Shown here piece after piece: positions 34,442 to 46,905 of a DNA stretch of 60,000 bases. The stretch spans positions 16,556,001 through 16,616,000 of the forward strand of contig CM060734.1 of NCBI GenBank assembly GCA_030704615.1, written 5' to 3'. Each line of letters starts with the position of its first letter. Positions within the stretch are counted from its first letter, which is position 1. The DNA is from Takakia lepidozioides. Lineage: Eukaryota > Streptophyta > Takakiopsida > Takakiales > Takakiaceae. The position numbers were made by a program, and so were the translations under genes. The notes beneath the pieces are model-generated. The model made no database searches, was not told where the DNA came from, and saw only the letters and a program-made list of their open reading frames with translations.

Positions 34442-36302
34442 TTTTCTTGCCTCACCCTGTACAGCACTATGTGCCATGTGGGTATGCACTACGCATTCTC
34501 AGTGACCCTGCAAGGCACACTCTCACAGTTCAGTACACCGGAAGACGAGAAATCAAACCAAATGGAACCGAAATTCGGACCGGGATTTCGAATGTGCTAG
34601 GGAGGGTAGAGTATCCTTTACGAGTTGAGGTCCGCCATGGCATTCTTGAGGAGGAGGAGTCTGCCGCCTTCACCTTGAGGATGACAACACTCCACCATTT
34701 AATGCCCAGCCAATGTGCTTGGCATGGTTCTCTGCTTGAATGTACTCCCACCAGGCCCACCAGGCGAGAATCGGTGATTCCCGTCCACACAAAGAACATT
34801 TTTCCCGACATATGGCCGAAGTCGGTATCACCCTTCAGCGTCGCCCCGCTCGAATTCGTGGTTGCGAGTGTGCCAGTGGTACCCACGTTGACAATTCATC
34901 GGCAGTGGGTCCACGGGGTCGCCGTCCTCATTCTCTATGGAAACGTAAAACGCTGCCGATCCCAGACGGTACCTCCTGCTCGAAATGCGAACTTGAGCTT
35001 ATCCACATCTCCGGGAAGGGCCTGCCTGACGATGGGAAGGGAGACCATGCGACAAGATTGGGATTCGAAGAGTCCGCTGGAATAACCCTGCTGCCCAGAA
35101 CTCTCCAATGCTACTGTGTGTCTCCTCCAACATTTTATTCCGCTGCACTTTTGAAATCCTCCGGAGACATGTCTGTAGGTGCCGGTAGTGGCTGAGCAGG
35201 TGGAGCATCCTCAACTGGGCTGCACCTCTGGGGCCTGTTGTCGGGGCACTCTGCCACTGCAGAGGCCTCCTCCGGTCCTGCTAGCTCATCGGTGGTGAGG
35301 TCTGCCTCGAACGTTCAGCGGCATCCCCGCACCCTCCTCCGGTACGCCAAATCTAGATCACGGTCGATCCATTGCCTTCGGGGGGCGTTCAGCAGAGGAG
35401 TCGGCCCCAACATCTGCCGCGGGAAAATCCCTCCAGGACTGAGCTCAGCTCGTGGAAGCGGTTTTGCGGGAGATTGTTTCGGGACCTTCGCCCTGATTGC
35501 CTTCTGCTTCCTCATCTTGCAGGTGAAGGTGTCTGCTGCATAAATCTGTCTTCTACCCCTGCTGCTTCATTCGCGTTGGGGTGGGTGAATCGGCCGAGCC
35601 GGTTCAGAAGCCAGTAGAGGGACGGGCTGCTTCTTTCTTCTTCTTCGACTTTGCTGGAGAAGGGCCCCGACCCCTGCTGGCGATTCCTCCATGATCGAAG
35701 AACGCGAGTCGATCTCTGAGACTTTTGAACTTGCCCTTCGAGACCCGCGTCTTTGAATCGCAGAGGCTAGGCCCAAAAAGTCAGTATACCCGCGCTCGGT
35801 GATCGGGTGGGTGTACGTGCTGCAAGCTAGCCTCCTCGGACTCTTCCTGCGGCTCTTCGGATTTCCTGCGATCCACCTCCAGCACGTCCACCTTGCCTGT
35901 TAGGCTGCAAACATGTTCTGCATTCAATCTCCTAGCATTCAGTCTAAGAATTACAGAAGCAAAATGGGGGGTTCGGTGCTCGATCAGCTGCGCGCAGCCC
36001 ATCGCATGGAGCTCTCACTGGTGCTGGGTTTGCCTGAGTGCCTGCTGCTCGATGAGGAGATGGCAATCTCCTCCTGTAGACGCATCTGCTTCCTCCCCTT
36101 CGGCATTGGCCTCCGCCGAAGTATAAGTTCCGGAGCTTGCGACGAGGTCTCCTGTCTGGTGCACGAACTCCCCCCCCCCCTCCTCAGGTTCGAGCATAAG
36201 AAAACAGAGAGAGGGAAAAGGGCAAGAGTGCAGATGGAAAGGGCGCGAGAGGGGTGACTGAGTAGACAGACAAAAGTAGATGAAACGGCGGTGATGCACC
36301 AC
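34442..36302 (-). pseudogene. Probable 5' exons of the left-arm methyltransferase-like gene
   Basis: Several minus-strand stretches have protein-like composition but no single open frame. They include MLEPEEGGGEFVHQTGDLVA and SAEANAEGEEADASTGGDCH (36015-36200), VDVLEVDRRKSEEPQEESEE (about 35800-35900), and QRRGSRRASSKVSEIDSRSS followed by RRRRKKQPVPLL (35567-35776). There are also IRAKVPKQSPAKPLPRAE (35315-35515) and a Trp-rich piece (WWAWWEYIQAENHAKHIGW, about 34700-34760). Position and strand suit the N-terminal part of the gene whose 3' exons lie at 31217-33941: acidic/basic low-complexity regions plus a globular part. Exon limits not resolved. Confidence 0.3.
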
Positions 36303-36534
36303 TTTGGTTCGAAGGGTTTGGACGAAAGTGTCTCCTCGTGGAGTTTTGCGTCATTACGAATTCGAATCGTTGAGGTACGCCCGCCGTCCGAAAATCAAAC
36401 ATCACTTATCCAACGGTCAGCCGCGCCGCCTCATGCCCCTTCAGTCAGATAGAGTGCCGACATGTGCAGCAATTCCGTTGCTCCACGTGTTCACATTTCA
36501 AGGCATTTCCGTCCACGTCTGATGAGTTGGAGCG

Positions 36535-38105
36535 AGAATGCGAATGCGGCGCCGCATTTCCGTTAAGTACCATCACGAAGCTACACACATTCCGTACTTG
36601 TTGGAAGAAAATGCGGCAACCGCATTTCCGTTCCACCTTCACATCCTTGTTGTTGAACGGAAATACGGTGCCGCATTTTTTCCGTCCCACACAGCTCCAT
36701 GTATGAGATTCAGAAGGAAATGCGGCCGCCGCATTTCCGTTCCACTCACATACGTTAGTTGAGATGGAAATGCGTGCCACATTCCGTTCGGGAAATATCG
36801 AGGTCTCACCTGGACGGACATCCGCGGTGTTTTCGCATTTCCGGTCTGGAAAGGTTGAAGGTCTCACATGGATGGAAATGCGGGCAACACATTTCCGTAG
36901 CACAGCTCCAGGCCGAATATACAAAACGGAAATGCGGCGCCGCATTTCCGTTCGAGAATGTCGGAAGGTGCGACTCGAACGGAAATGCGGTGCCGCATTT
37001 CTGTACCCGTTGCGCACGATTTTCAGTCAGAATGGAAATGCGGTACCGCATTTCCGTTCTGTAGAGTATTAACGTCGGACGCTGGCGGAAATGCCTTCCC
37101 GCATTTTCGTTCACAGCTCCATTCCTCACATACAAAACGGAAATGCGGTGCCGCATTTCCGTTTTGGAATGTCGGATGGTGGGACTCCGACGGAAATGCG
37201 GGTTACCCGCATTTCAATTCCGAGTGTTTCAGGATATTTCATCAGAACGGAAATGCGGTGCCGCATTTCCTTTTAAATCTAATACATTCCGTTCTGGAAT
37301 GTTGGGAGGTGCGACTCGGATGCAAATGCGCTGCCGCATTTCAGTTCCGATGGTTCACGATTTTCAGTCATAACGGAAATGCGGTGCCGCATTTCCGTTC
37401 TGGAATGATGGTAGGTGCGACTCGGATGGAAATACGGTGCCGCATTTCAGTTCAGATAGTTCACGATTTTCAGTCAGAACGGAAATGCGGTGCCGCATTT
37501 CCGTTCTGGATAGTGTGAATGTCTCAACCGGTCGGATTGCGCTGTATGAAGCTGTCGGAATCTTACTCGGCTCCAGGCATCAGATACAAAATGGAAATGC
37601 GGCGCCGCATTTCCTTTATGGAATGTCGAAAAGTGCGACTTTGACGGAATGCGGTGCCGCATTTCTGTTCCCGTTGTTCATAATTCTCAATCAGAACGGA
37701 AATGCGGTACCGCATTTCCGTTCCACCTTCACATACCGTGCTTGTTGAATGACGGAAATGTGCTGCAGCATTTCTATCCCTCAGCTCCATGCATCAGATA
37801 CAAAATGGAAATGCGGCGCCGCATTCCCGTTCTGGAATGTCGAAAAGTGCGACCGGACGGAATGCGGTGCCGCATTTGTGTTCCCGTTGTTCATAAATCT
37901 CAATCAGAACGGAAATGCGGTACAGCATTTCCGTTCCACCTTCACATACCGTGCTTGCTGGATGGAAATGCGTTACCGCATTTCCGTTCTGGAGAGTATA
38001 AAGGTTTCCCCCGGACGGAAACTCGGTGCCGCATTTCCGTCGCTCTGTTGCATGACCAAGATGCAATACGGAAATGCGGCGCCGTATTTCCGTCCACAGC
38101 AATCG
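36535..38105. repeat. Central palindrome array (GCGG type)
   Basis: Nearly 30 palindromes in 1.57 kb, spaced about 50-60 bp, with half-site GGAAATGCGG and partner CCGCATTTCC. The two central bases vary (TG, CG, TA, CA), which makes some perfectly and some nearly palindromic. Linkers are partly repeated themselves (TTCTGGAATGTCGGAAGGTG, CGTTGTTCATAATTCTC). It occupies the space between the divergent methyltransferase-like gene (left, -) and transposase (right, +), where both promoters must lie. Confidence 0.93.
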
Positions 38106-38349
38106 ACAGAATCACTCGTGACGGAAATCTGGAACCTCAATGGTTTGCATTGTTCCGAAACAACACAATTGCGGCCAGTCTTGATGAGCACAACTTGGTT
38201 GTCTGACCGTTTTAAACCAGCAGTCCTGGCACTTGTCAGTGCGAACGTTCCTGTCTGCACCGAGAATACTACTGGATCCACCCTCAGGAGAAACTGTCAG
38301 GAGATGTTATTTCGTCGCCGAATCGGCCATCATTGTCCTACTCACTGGC

Positions 38350-39225
38350 TATGGAATCAAACCTCCCACCTTCATGCATGTAGCTTGAAACAATACTTTC
38401 CACTTCAATGTGCGACTTCCAATCGTCGATGGACTCCGCAGATCCACTTAGATGGTGCCTGTGAGCCTTGGTCTGTCGCTATACTGAACCTCGCACTTGC
38501 CAACTCCGTGCGGTGTTCGATGGCTCCGAATTCCTACGCTATAGTTTGTTGTCCTCCGCAACTTGGGAGAGCCTGGATCCCAAACGAGGGAGGACTTTTG
38601 CAGAGTGACTGAAACTTACCTTTGTTCCAAATTCAAGCTCAAACCGGGCACAGTTTATTTGGAAGAAGAAAGGAAGGATGTTCCTGGACAGGTTTGACGA
38701 GACCATTGTCGTGCTAGGTAACGACGGAGGTTGCGAATCGAATGGCACGTTCCCCCGTCAGACACCATCCTTTACCGAGCTGTGGGAATGCCCATTCCCT
38801 TTCCGAATCAGTCGCTGCCCACACCATCCACAAAGGAGTCCGGAAACCGAGAGGCGGCCACTGCCAACAGAGAGGTTTGCAACGATAATCATTCCCGACC
38901 TGGACCGTCAAGACCCTCCATAGCTTCTCGTGTGGACGTATTCAACATTTCCGACGAGGAAGATGATTGCATTGAGGTACCCATGTCCTCCACACGGTCG
39001 TTCAAATCCGGCATGGACGTCTCTGTAGGTGCTACGCATGTGCCCTCGAGCATAACTCCAACCCGGTCCATTGTGCAGCTCCTACGACAACATCACCTCG
39101 ATGGTTCTCGCTCCGAGCTGGCTGCTCTCGACTATGCCAAATTCCCAGTCAGAAAGGTAACTTTTCTGCCTCCCGAAGTCGATGGCAATGTCATCTTCAA
39201 TGTCATCAATGTCATCAATGTCATC
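38350..39225 (+). pseudogene. Transposase N-terminal fragment, element 2
   Basis: KFKLKPGTVYLEEERKD, EWHVPPSDTILYRAVG, then STRSFKSGMDVSVGATHVPS and LLRQHHLDGSRSELAALDYA align with the element 1 transposase (YHLKPGSVFLEEERKD, EWRVPPSDIVIYRAVG, LRGLHLEGHRSELAGLDYS). Frameshifts lie near 38690 and 38740. It stops at PPEVDGNVIF, just before a triplicated AATGTCATC stretch (39189-39224) and the start of the right inverted arm, so the zinc and catalytic regions are gone. Element 2 as sequenced cannot encode its own transposase. Confidence 0.75.
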
Positions 39226-39235
39226 TTTGGGAATC

Positions 39236-41822
39236 GCAGGTAATGTCGAATACGAAGGAGCAAGTCATAATGCACACAAATTCGTTCGGCTTGTACGTCA
39301 AATGGGATGGAACACAGACATTGGAAGACTACGTGACACGTTTCAGATGTGCGTACAAGGACAACCTCTTCGCCAGAGAGCTACAGACAGCAAGAAGGAG
39401 CGTGGAGTTTACACATCAGGAGAGAGCGGGAAAAGCTGCAATGCGAATTGTTTACAGGTGAAGCACAGCTGCCCTTGTATGCGAAGCCTGGTTACGAGGT
39501 TTGTCTCGGAAATGCGGCACCGCATTCGCATTTTATTTTTTCGTTGGCACTCTGCGAGTAGGTTCGTCCAATCTTATGCTCACGCATGTTGACTGCCTTG
39601 CAGGTATATGAAATACGTGCTCCTTCAGACAGGGGCCCTGGCTCAAGAGCCCCCGTTCTTCATGGCTTGGACCGTGGCGGGCCCAAGCTGTGTCTACACA
39701 CCCGAGATGCAGAAACAATGGCATGCCGCGCTCTTGTTGGATGCCCCTGGTACCTGGATATGTCTGGCGGTATTGTTGACGAGTCTGAGAAAGATCTGCA
39801 CGCCTTGGCAGAAGAGAAGAGAAAGGAAAGACGTGTACCTGCTGGGCTAAAGTCGGAAAAGGAATCTGCTGCTCTGGAAGAATCCAGAAAGGCAGCTGAG
39901 ATGGCACAAAAGACGGTGGATGCAGCTGTGCAGGCCCAACAGAAGGGGTCGAAGAAGAGGACTCGCCAGCAAGGAGCAGCTGTTGTGACACCCGCCAAAA
40001 CAAAGAAGCAGAAACAGCCTGTTCAGGAAGAGGGTGACGAAGAGGACTCCGATGGAGACTTTGCAACCAGCCCACCCCCCCAAACGCAGGCTGCCTCCCC
40101 TGTGCCCACCGTTGTCATGAGAGGCACGAGAACTGGCTCGGCAAAGAAGGCACTCTTCAACCCCCCAGGGGGGCACCCTTTCGAGCCGGTGGAAATGAAG
40201 AGGCCGAAAGTGGCTCCCGAAACAGTAGTCCAGTGTATAAATGAGAGTTTCTTGGCGGCTTTGGATGGACGGGCAGCCAAGTTGGCATACATGAAGACCA
40301 TGGAGGGTCTGAAGGGCAGAGCACTGAAGAAGGCGACTGCCGAAGAGCCTTCTGACACCCCAGGATTTCAGAATATGGTCTCGGAACAGGTACTCGGAGG
40401 ACTTTTGGAAGAAAGGATTCGGGCTTGCCCGCATGGTGTTGGACGACAGAGGCTGTGTGGTTGTCCTGGCGAGCAGAGGAAAAAACACTCAGACAGGAAT
40501 TGCGAAGTGGACCCGCAAGAGCGCCGTCCCGATTCTGAAAAAGAAGTGGACGTGCATCAACACACTGGGCCTTCGGTCGGAAGGGAAGAAGGTAATTACG
40601 ACACTGGCACTCGTCCATTCATTTGCTTGGGTGTTTTCAAATGCGGTGTCGCATTCGGTTTCTAATCATTCCCCCCTGTGTATGCAGACGAAGCAGTTCG
40701 ATGCATACTGCTTTGTGAAGGAGAACTCCACCTTTGCTTTCCGGAAGGAGGGAGGAAAGGTTGACCCGAACTGCGACCCTCGATTACGACGTTCTGTTCA
40801 ACAACGTTCCCAAAGAACTTCTCCCTCATAGCCTCACTTCAACGGAACCCCTGCGGTACTCACGGACTCGAAGCCCTGCCTTCATTCAGACAATTATGGA
40901 GACATGCACAGACGTGGAGGGCACAGTGCTGGACCTCATCTGTGGGACAGGTATGCAGAATCTTGTTCTATGTTGTTCTGCAAATTCTCGTTAGGATGTA
41001 GTTCGCAACATCTGAAGCGCCATGTTGTAATGTGTGGATGGCATTGTAACAGGTGCCTCAATGTGGGCTGGGCGGTTTTCCGACCGGCACCTCTTTGCCT
41101 ACGAGGAGGACTCATCCGTGTGGGGATCCCATCTGGAAGGGCTGCAACGGAATGTTAAGGCTCCCAAAAGAGCGGAAGTCTCCTCGGATTCGTCGGAGTC
41201 CGAGGAAGACACAGTGGACATTGATGCGGAGGAGAACCCGGAATACGAGTGAGTGCAAACATTGTAAGTTTGCAAAGCCTTCTGGGTCATTTTTGTCAAA
41301 CGAATTTCCGGACTGTGGTTCTCATTAGTCTCGTTGATGATTGTCATGTGCAGGATTGCAGGGTCCGGGTCGAAACATGTAGGGCCTACACTTCCTGCCA
41401 GGAAGAATGTCTCGTTCTTTGCGAGGGCCGACTTCATGACGAGCCCGGTGAGGGACTACTCCCTTCCTAGTTATGCAGCTAAACTCGCAAATACAGCGAT
41501 TAGAAGAAGTGAGAATCCCAGTAAAGTAGAGCAGATTTTGGAGAGGGCTAGGGAGGACACAAGGATAAGGAAAGAGTTGGCAGCAGCTCAGACAGGTAGA
41601 CGGGTACGAAAGTACATATGTGATTCAGCGGATGAGAGCGACGCAGACAGGGAGGAAGACGACCCAACGGAGGTGAGATGGACAGTTCCGCAAGGGGAAG
41701 ATGGGATTTTCGAAAGCCTGGCCAACGAGCAGTCCGCTGGAGATGAGAAAGGCAATGAGGGAATGGAGGCGGAGCAGGACAGTCTAGAACAGGATGAGGA
41801 TTCGGATGATTTTCAAGATTAA
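39236..41822 (+). pseudogene. Putative beta-class (N6A/N4C) DNA methyltransferase gene, right-arm copy
   Basis: Exons inferred from GT..AG and frame: to 39498; 39604-40591; 40688-40950; 41053-41248; 41354-41822. Exon 2 has a charged coil (EEKRKERRVPAG), a Lys-rich basic stretch (PAKTKKQKQP), acidic runs, then FWKKGFGLARMVLDDRGCVV (about 40405-40470). Exon 3 has NNVPKELLPHSL, then RSPAFIQTIMETCTDVEG and VLDLICGTG; exon 4 continues ASMWAGRFSDRHLFAYEED. R-SP-FI...G-VLDL-GTG...E-D is the motif X-I-II pattern of beta-class DNA methyltransferases; the intron splits motif I. The last exon has ARKNVSFFARADFMTSPVRD and an acidic tail. Lesions: start and 5' exons missing, frameshift near 39740, about 140 bp with candidate motif IV deleted near 40386, and two bases lost near 40780. 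Another Rossmann methyltransferase type is possible. Confidence 0.5.
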
Positions 41823-41954
41823 TAGAATTTTAATGAAGTCTCTGTAAATGTAAATTCTCTTCCAGAGTATATAAAGGAAATTCTCCCCGACATTCGTGAC
41901 CCCTCTCCAGTGTGCATTCCAGCCACACAATCGCCCAAACCACGACGCTCCCAA

Positions 41955-42632
41955 AATCAGAAATGGGGCACCGCATTTCCATGTACGACCAAAATTTTGG
42001 CAACTCTAAAAACCTCTTTTGGAAATGCGGCACCGCATTTCCAAAACAGGGGAGGGACTAAATTTTCCATTTCATTGTTGGCATAGTAAAAAGTAATCGG
42101 CCGATTGGAAATGCGGTGCCGCATTTCCAAAATTTCCTTTGTCCACACGCCAGTTTTGGCCTCTCCCCCGCTCATTTCATGGATGCCACCACGCTTACAG
42201 AGGTCGAACAAGGAGGTCGAACAAGGAGGTCGAAATGGCGGAATTGGAAATGCGGTGCCGCATTTCTATATTGAGGATGGTCGTTGTTCGAACTGTAGGC
42301 CCATCAGCAAAAATTGGCACCGCATTCCATTGTCAAAAAAAAGTCGATGACGGACATGGAAATGCGGCGCCGCATTTCCAGAACGGACATCGCAATTTGT
42401 CCATTTGCAGACCCTCTCACGGAAATGCGGCAACGCATTCCATCGCGCTGGTCGGAAATGTCACACTTTTCGAAGTGTTGGACGGAAATACGGCACCGCA
42501 TTCCCTTGTCCAAAAAGAAGTTTCCATTGCCAAGTTGGAAATGCGTCGCCGCATTTGCAATGCCAACCTCGTTGTCTGTCCAATTTATAGACCCGTGTTG
42601 GTATTTCTTGTACATGGACGGAAATGATGCAC
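41955..42632. repeat. Palindrome array (GCGG type), right arm, first part
   Basis: About ten palindromes of the GGAAATGCGG/CCGCATTTCC type, mirroring 30410-31060 on the left. The last unit (GAAATGATGCAC) is split by copy B and resumes at 49585 as TGCACCGCATTCC. Confidence 0.9.
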
Positions 42633-43358
42633 TGTCGCGCACCTCACTTCGGTAAACTCCCCTTCAAGTCATAGTTACTCGCTTTGATGCGCGCGCCTGA
42701 CTCCCAACCTGGCCGCCAGGCCAACTTGGAGCTTCGGCTGCTCACCGGGACATAACGGTCCCCTTTCGCTTCCCTCTAAAACCCTCCACCTAATTGGGAC
42801 TAGGAGAATTCCCTTTGGTAGATGGCAGTCCGGAACAGCTCCCCACTCTTTGGTCGCTTTCCGGCTCGCTCGCTTACTCACTAGTTTTTGGTCACCAACG
42901 GGCTTGCACCGTTCTCGGGGTTACTACTCCCTATATATACTTCTGTAGCTGTCCGCGGGGGTTCCACAACCAGCCATGCCATTTTATGGCGAACCACCAC
43001 GAAAACCCTCGACTCCCGGTGATGAGTCGCGGTGAGTCTTGGCCCGCTCACCACGGCCCCTATGGACCGTGATGAGTCCCAAAACTCCCACGACTCCCAC
43101 CACGAGGTCTCCGCCCCCATGGTGAGTCCTATGCCACCCCCACTAAGTCCCGCTAAGCTACCACCACCCCTTGTGGAGCCACCCCCACCGCAACCCGGTG
43201 TGCGGGGCTTCCACCTAGTGAGCGCCTCCGCTTCCCTGAGTGCCTTGGGCACTCAAGGGTGCTTCAGCCCCCCATACCTATCGCTGCCGCTGCCCCCACC
43301 ACAGGGGCAGCCCCTCATGTGTCCCGACCCCCTGCCCTCAAGGAAAAGGGCCGCGACA
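42633..43358 (-). repeat. 3' LTR of copy B
   Basis: Reads TGTCGCGGCC...GTGCGCGACA on the minus strand. Adjacent to TSD TGCAC at 42628-42632. Confidence 0.97.
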
Positions 43359-44264
43359 CACACCCCTACCAACAGGGAGTCGATGTCCTCATCGACTTGT
43401 CCATTTTGTAGAAACGAACATCCAAGTTGTGGCGTCCCACATCAAGGAGTTTGTTTCCGCACCATGGTATCCCATGGCAAAGAACCAAACCCCACACTTG
43501 ACTCTACTCTCCACTAGCTAGTTCGGCCGACTTCCTCCAAGTCCCGGCCAAGGGTGGAGCCTCTCCAGCTCCTCCCAGTGCACTCTTCTTGGCCTACTTC
43601 AAGGCCAAGGAACGATCCTCCCCGAGGATCGAATCGCCTTACTGCAACAACATTGCTTGCGATCGCTCATGATGCCGCTTTTGGCATCACCTTGAGCAAG
43701 GGTTCACCTGGAACCCTCTTTGACTAGGAAGATAACCTTGAACCAACCGTGCGCCCCAATCACTACAATTGGGTCCGCCTTGGAATGCTGGCCTGAGGTA
43801 CGGGAACACACCGAAGCCGCACTACGACTTCGTCCCGAGGCTACACGATTATAGTACGTGAACGGAAGCACGTAGCTTCCGCGTTAGCCCGCACTACAAG
43901 GCAACCCCCTCGGTAGCGCAGTTATAGTACGCGCACGCGCCAGGTGCGCACTAGCACGTGAACTCCCAAAGAAGTCGCAAGTTTCCTTGCCCCTTGGATG
44001 GGAGTCACCCGATTTCGGCACTACGCAAACACACGATTAACCCAATTTACCTCTCCCACTTTTGTAAGCTAGCATGCATTCTACACACTAGCCAACCACA
44101 CCATGCATCACCATTCCAAACACAATAGGACGCACAATATTTGGAACCCATTTCCTTTATAACAAATTTTTGTACAATACAAGTTTTTGCAAAAGGATTC
44201 CTGAGCTAGCTAAACCGGGCTAAGCATGCATTTCCTCCCCCACGCTCCAAGGTTGATGTCCCCA
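43359..44264 (-). other. 3' untranslated region of copy B
   Basis: Counterpart of 4374-5278. The purine-rich tract GGTAGGGGTG abuts the LTR. No coding sequence. Confidence 0.8.
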
Positions 44265-45107
44265 TCAACGCTTCTTCCGCTTTTGAGGTCGCCCTTCGAA
44301 AGCTGCAACCGCCTCGGATGCGTTTCCCATTTCTGAGGCACGCACCCAAGATGCCTCCACATGATGATAGCCCTTCCATTTGACGAGATACTCTGTTTCT
44401 TGGTTCCTGAACCTCCTCGACTTAAGTATTGCCTCCACCTCGTACTCAGGTTCATTTTCATGATCCAACAGCATAGGTGGCGGACGCAACACTTGATGCC
44501 GATTCGGACGCGCTTCATCTTTGAAGTAAGGCTTCAAAAGGGAGACATGGAATACTGGGTGCACCTTGCTGTTTGCCGGCAACTCCAATTCATACACATC
44601 CTCATTCATAACCTTCCAAATGCGAAAGGGTCCCGCATACGGAGGCACGAACTTCGGACTCACTTCCGGAGGTAGTCGGAAATTCTTGATGTTCAACCAG
44701 ACCTCTGTGCCTGCCTCAAACTTCACTTCCCTCCGCTTCCGATTTGCCTGCCTTTCATACCGTTTCCTAGCTTTGGCAATATTGTATTTTGCGAGCTTCA
44801 ACAAACGCTCGCGTTCTTCCAGTACCGTCGCTACTGCCGGTTCCTCAACGTCCTGGGCGGCCCAACTTGTTGGCACCAGAGGTGCTTTTCCATAGACCAA
44901 CACAAAAGGGGAAACTCCCGTTGCGGAGTGTTCTGTGTTATTATAACAGAACTCTGCCGCGTCTAAGTGTTCCATCCAGTCTGATTGGTCTGCCGACACG
45001 TAATTCCGCAAGAATTGCTTCACTACGGAATTCACTCTTTCCGTTTGGCCGTCCGTCGTAGGTCGGAAGGCGGTGCTCATCTTCAGCCTCGTCCCCATCT
45101 TCTCCAA
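44265..45107 (-). pseudogene. Integrase C-terminal half and chromodomain, copy B
   Basis: Contains the catalytic Glu region TDGQTERVNSVVKQFLR and the chromodomain (EYEVEAILKSRRFR, YLVKWKGYHHVEASW). It is separated from the rest of pol by a frameshift near 45110. Nearly identical to 3540-4373 of copy A. Confidence 0.93.
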
Positions 45108-46807
45108 AGTGCTCTCCAGAATTTACTCGTAAACTTTGGATCGCGGTCCGAGACAATATCCTTCGGGACTCCATGATGCTTTAAGATGTGGGCGAAGTAA
45201 AGTCGCCCTGTCTCCTGCGCCGTTGCCGTCTCCTTGGTGGGGATGAAATGGCCCACCACCATGATTGCATCGAATCCTTTTGACAGAGGCATAGCAGTCA
45301 TAAAATCCATCGAGACGCTTTCCCAAGTCCCCTCTGGAATCGGCAAGGGTTGTAACAGCCCCGCTTGCTTTTTGTACTCGCTCCGGTTTTGTTGGCATGT
45401 GGTGCATGTCTTGACATACTCCTCTGCCTCCTCCCTCAGTTTGGGCCAGAAATACTCTTTCTTCAAGAGTGCCGCAGTGCGCTTGACTCCACCGTGGCCC
45501 GCAAGCGGGCTATCATGGCATTCTCTCAAGAGACTATCCCTGATCCCTCCCTTCGGCACGTAGAGACACTTTTGCTTATACCGGAGCAGTCCATTTTGCA
45601 AGTGGAACTGCGATTTAACCCCCATCCTCAAGTCCTGCATCACGGACTTCGCCAGCTCATCCTTCCGGCAAGCCTTCCGGATCTTCCTTTGGAGTGCCGT
45701 CTCGCCCTTGTACACCAACAAGAGCTGTTGCTTTCTACTTAAAGCATCGGCCACCACATTGTCCCGTCCCGGTTTGTACTGGATATCCACGTCGAACACT
45801 GCCAAAGTATCTTGCCACCTAAGTTGTTTTGGGGACAACTTGGGCTGCGTGGCAAAATACTTCACCGTGACATTGTCCGTGAACACCTTCACTGGGTTGG
45901 AACCAACATAGTGGCGCCAGAGCTCAAGGCAATGCACCACCGCCTTCATCTCTTTTTCGTGCGTCGGCCACCGTCGCTCCACTTCATTCAGTTTCTTACT
46001 TTCGTAAGCCACTGGACGTCCATCTTGCATAAGTACACCCCCAATCGCGAAGTCCGATGCATCTGTATGAATCTCAAACGGACGATCGAACTCCGGGATT
46101 TTCAAGACTGGAGCTTCCGTCATCCGCTGCTTCAATTCAGCAAAAGCTTGGCCACAAAATGTGTTCCATACCCAGACTTTGGATTTACACAGAAGGTCCG
46201 ACAGCGGCCCCGGGATCTTGGCGAAATTTCTCACATACTTCCGGTAATAGGAGGCGAGTCCTAGGAAGGATCGCACTCCTGGGACCGAAGTCGGAGGCTC
46301 CCAGTCCAAGATCGCCCTCACCTTTCTGTCATCCATTTTGACCCCATCCTGTGTAATCACATGCCCCAAGAACTCCACTTTTGTGACCCTGAATTTGCAC
46401 TTTGAAGCTTTGGCATACAGCTTCCCTTCTCGCAATTTTTGGAACACCCTTTTGAGGTGCTCCAGGTGCTCCTCCTTTGTTTTCGAGTACACCAAGATGT
46501 CGTCGATGTACACGATCACAAAGTCATCCAACCACTCCTGGAAAAGGCTGTTCATCAGCGTGCTAAATGTCGCTGGTGCATTGGTGAGCCCAAAAGACAT
46601 CACCAAGAACTCATATGAACCATACCTTGTCCTGCACGCGGTCTTCTCCTCATCTCCTTCCGCCACCCGAATTTGGTGGTAGCCGGAGCGCAAGTCGATC
46701 CGGCTGAAATACTTTGCTCCTGCCAACCGATCGAAGAGGTCGTCGATCCTTGGCAAAGGGTACCGGTTTTTGATAGTCACCTTATCAGAGCCCTGTAATC
46801 GACACAC
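45083..46807 (-). pseudogene. pol: RT, RNase H and integrase N-terminal half, copy B
   Basis: RT with the catalytic YIDD (about 46495-46506), RNase [12 protein letters not shown], and integrase zinc-binding and first core motifs ([19 protein letters not shown]). The upstream end is a frameshift within the RT VDYRALN motif (two bases lost near 46787). About seven residues after DAIMVV in the integrase core are also missing compared with copy A. Confidence 0.93.
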
Positions 46808-46905
46808 ATCCGCAGCGTCCCATCCTTCTTGTCTGCAAATAGCACCGGGGCTCCGTAAGGTGACTTACTCGGCCGGATGTACCCCTTTGACATTAGATCC
46901 TTGAG

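Noticed and set aside
33569-35085. Long ORFs running through the 500-N gap.
   Set aside because: The open frame is an artefact of undetermined bases.
36535-38105. CRISPR-like appearance: about 22-bp repeats with about 30-bp spacers.
   Set aside because: Eukaryotic context, repeats are palindromic and variable, spacers are themselves partly repeated, no cas genes.
43032-43517. 161-codon plus-strand ORF over the copy B LTR (Pro-rich).
   Set aside because: Lies in the LTR, antisense to element transcription, repeated in both LTRs; no independent evidence of coding.
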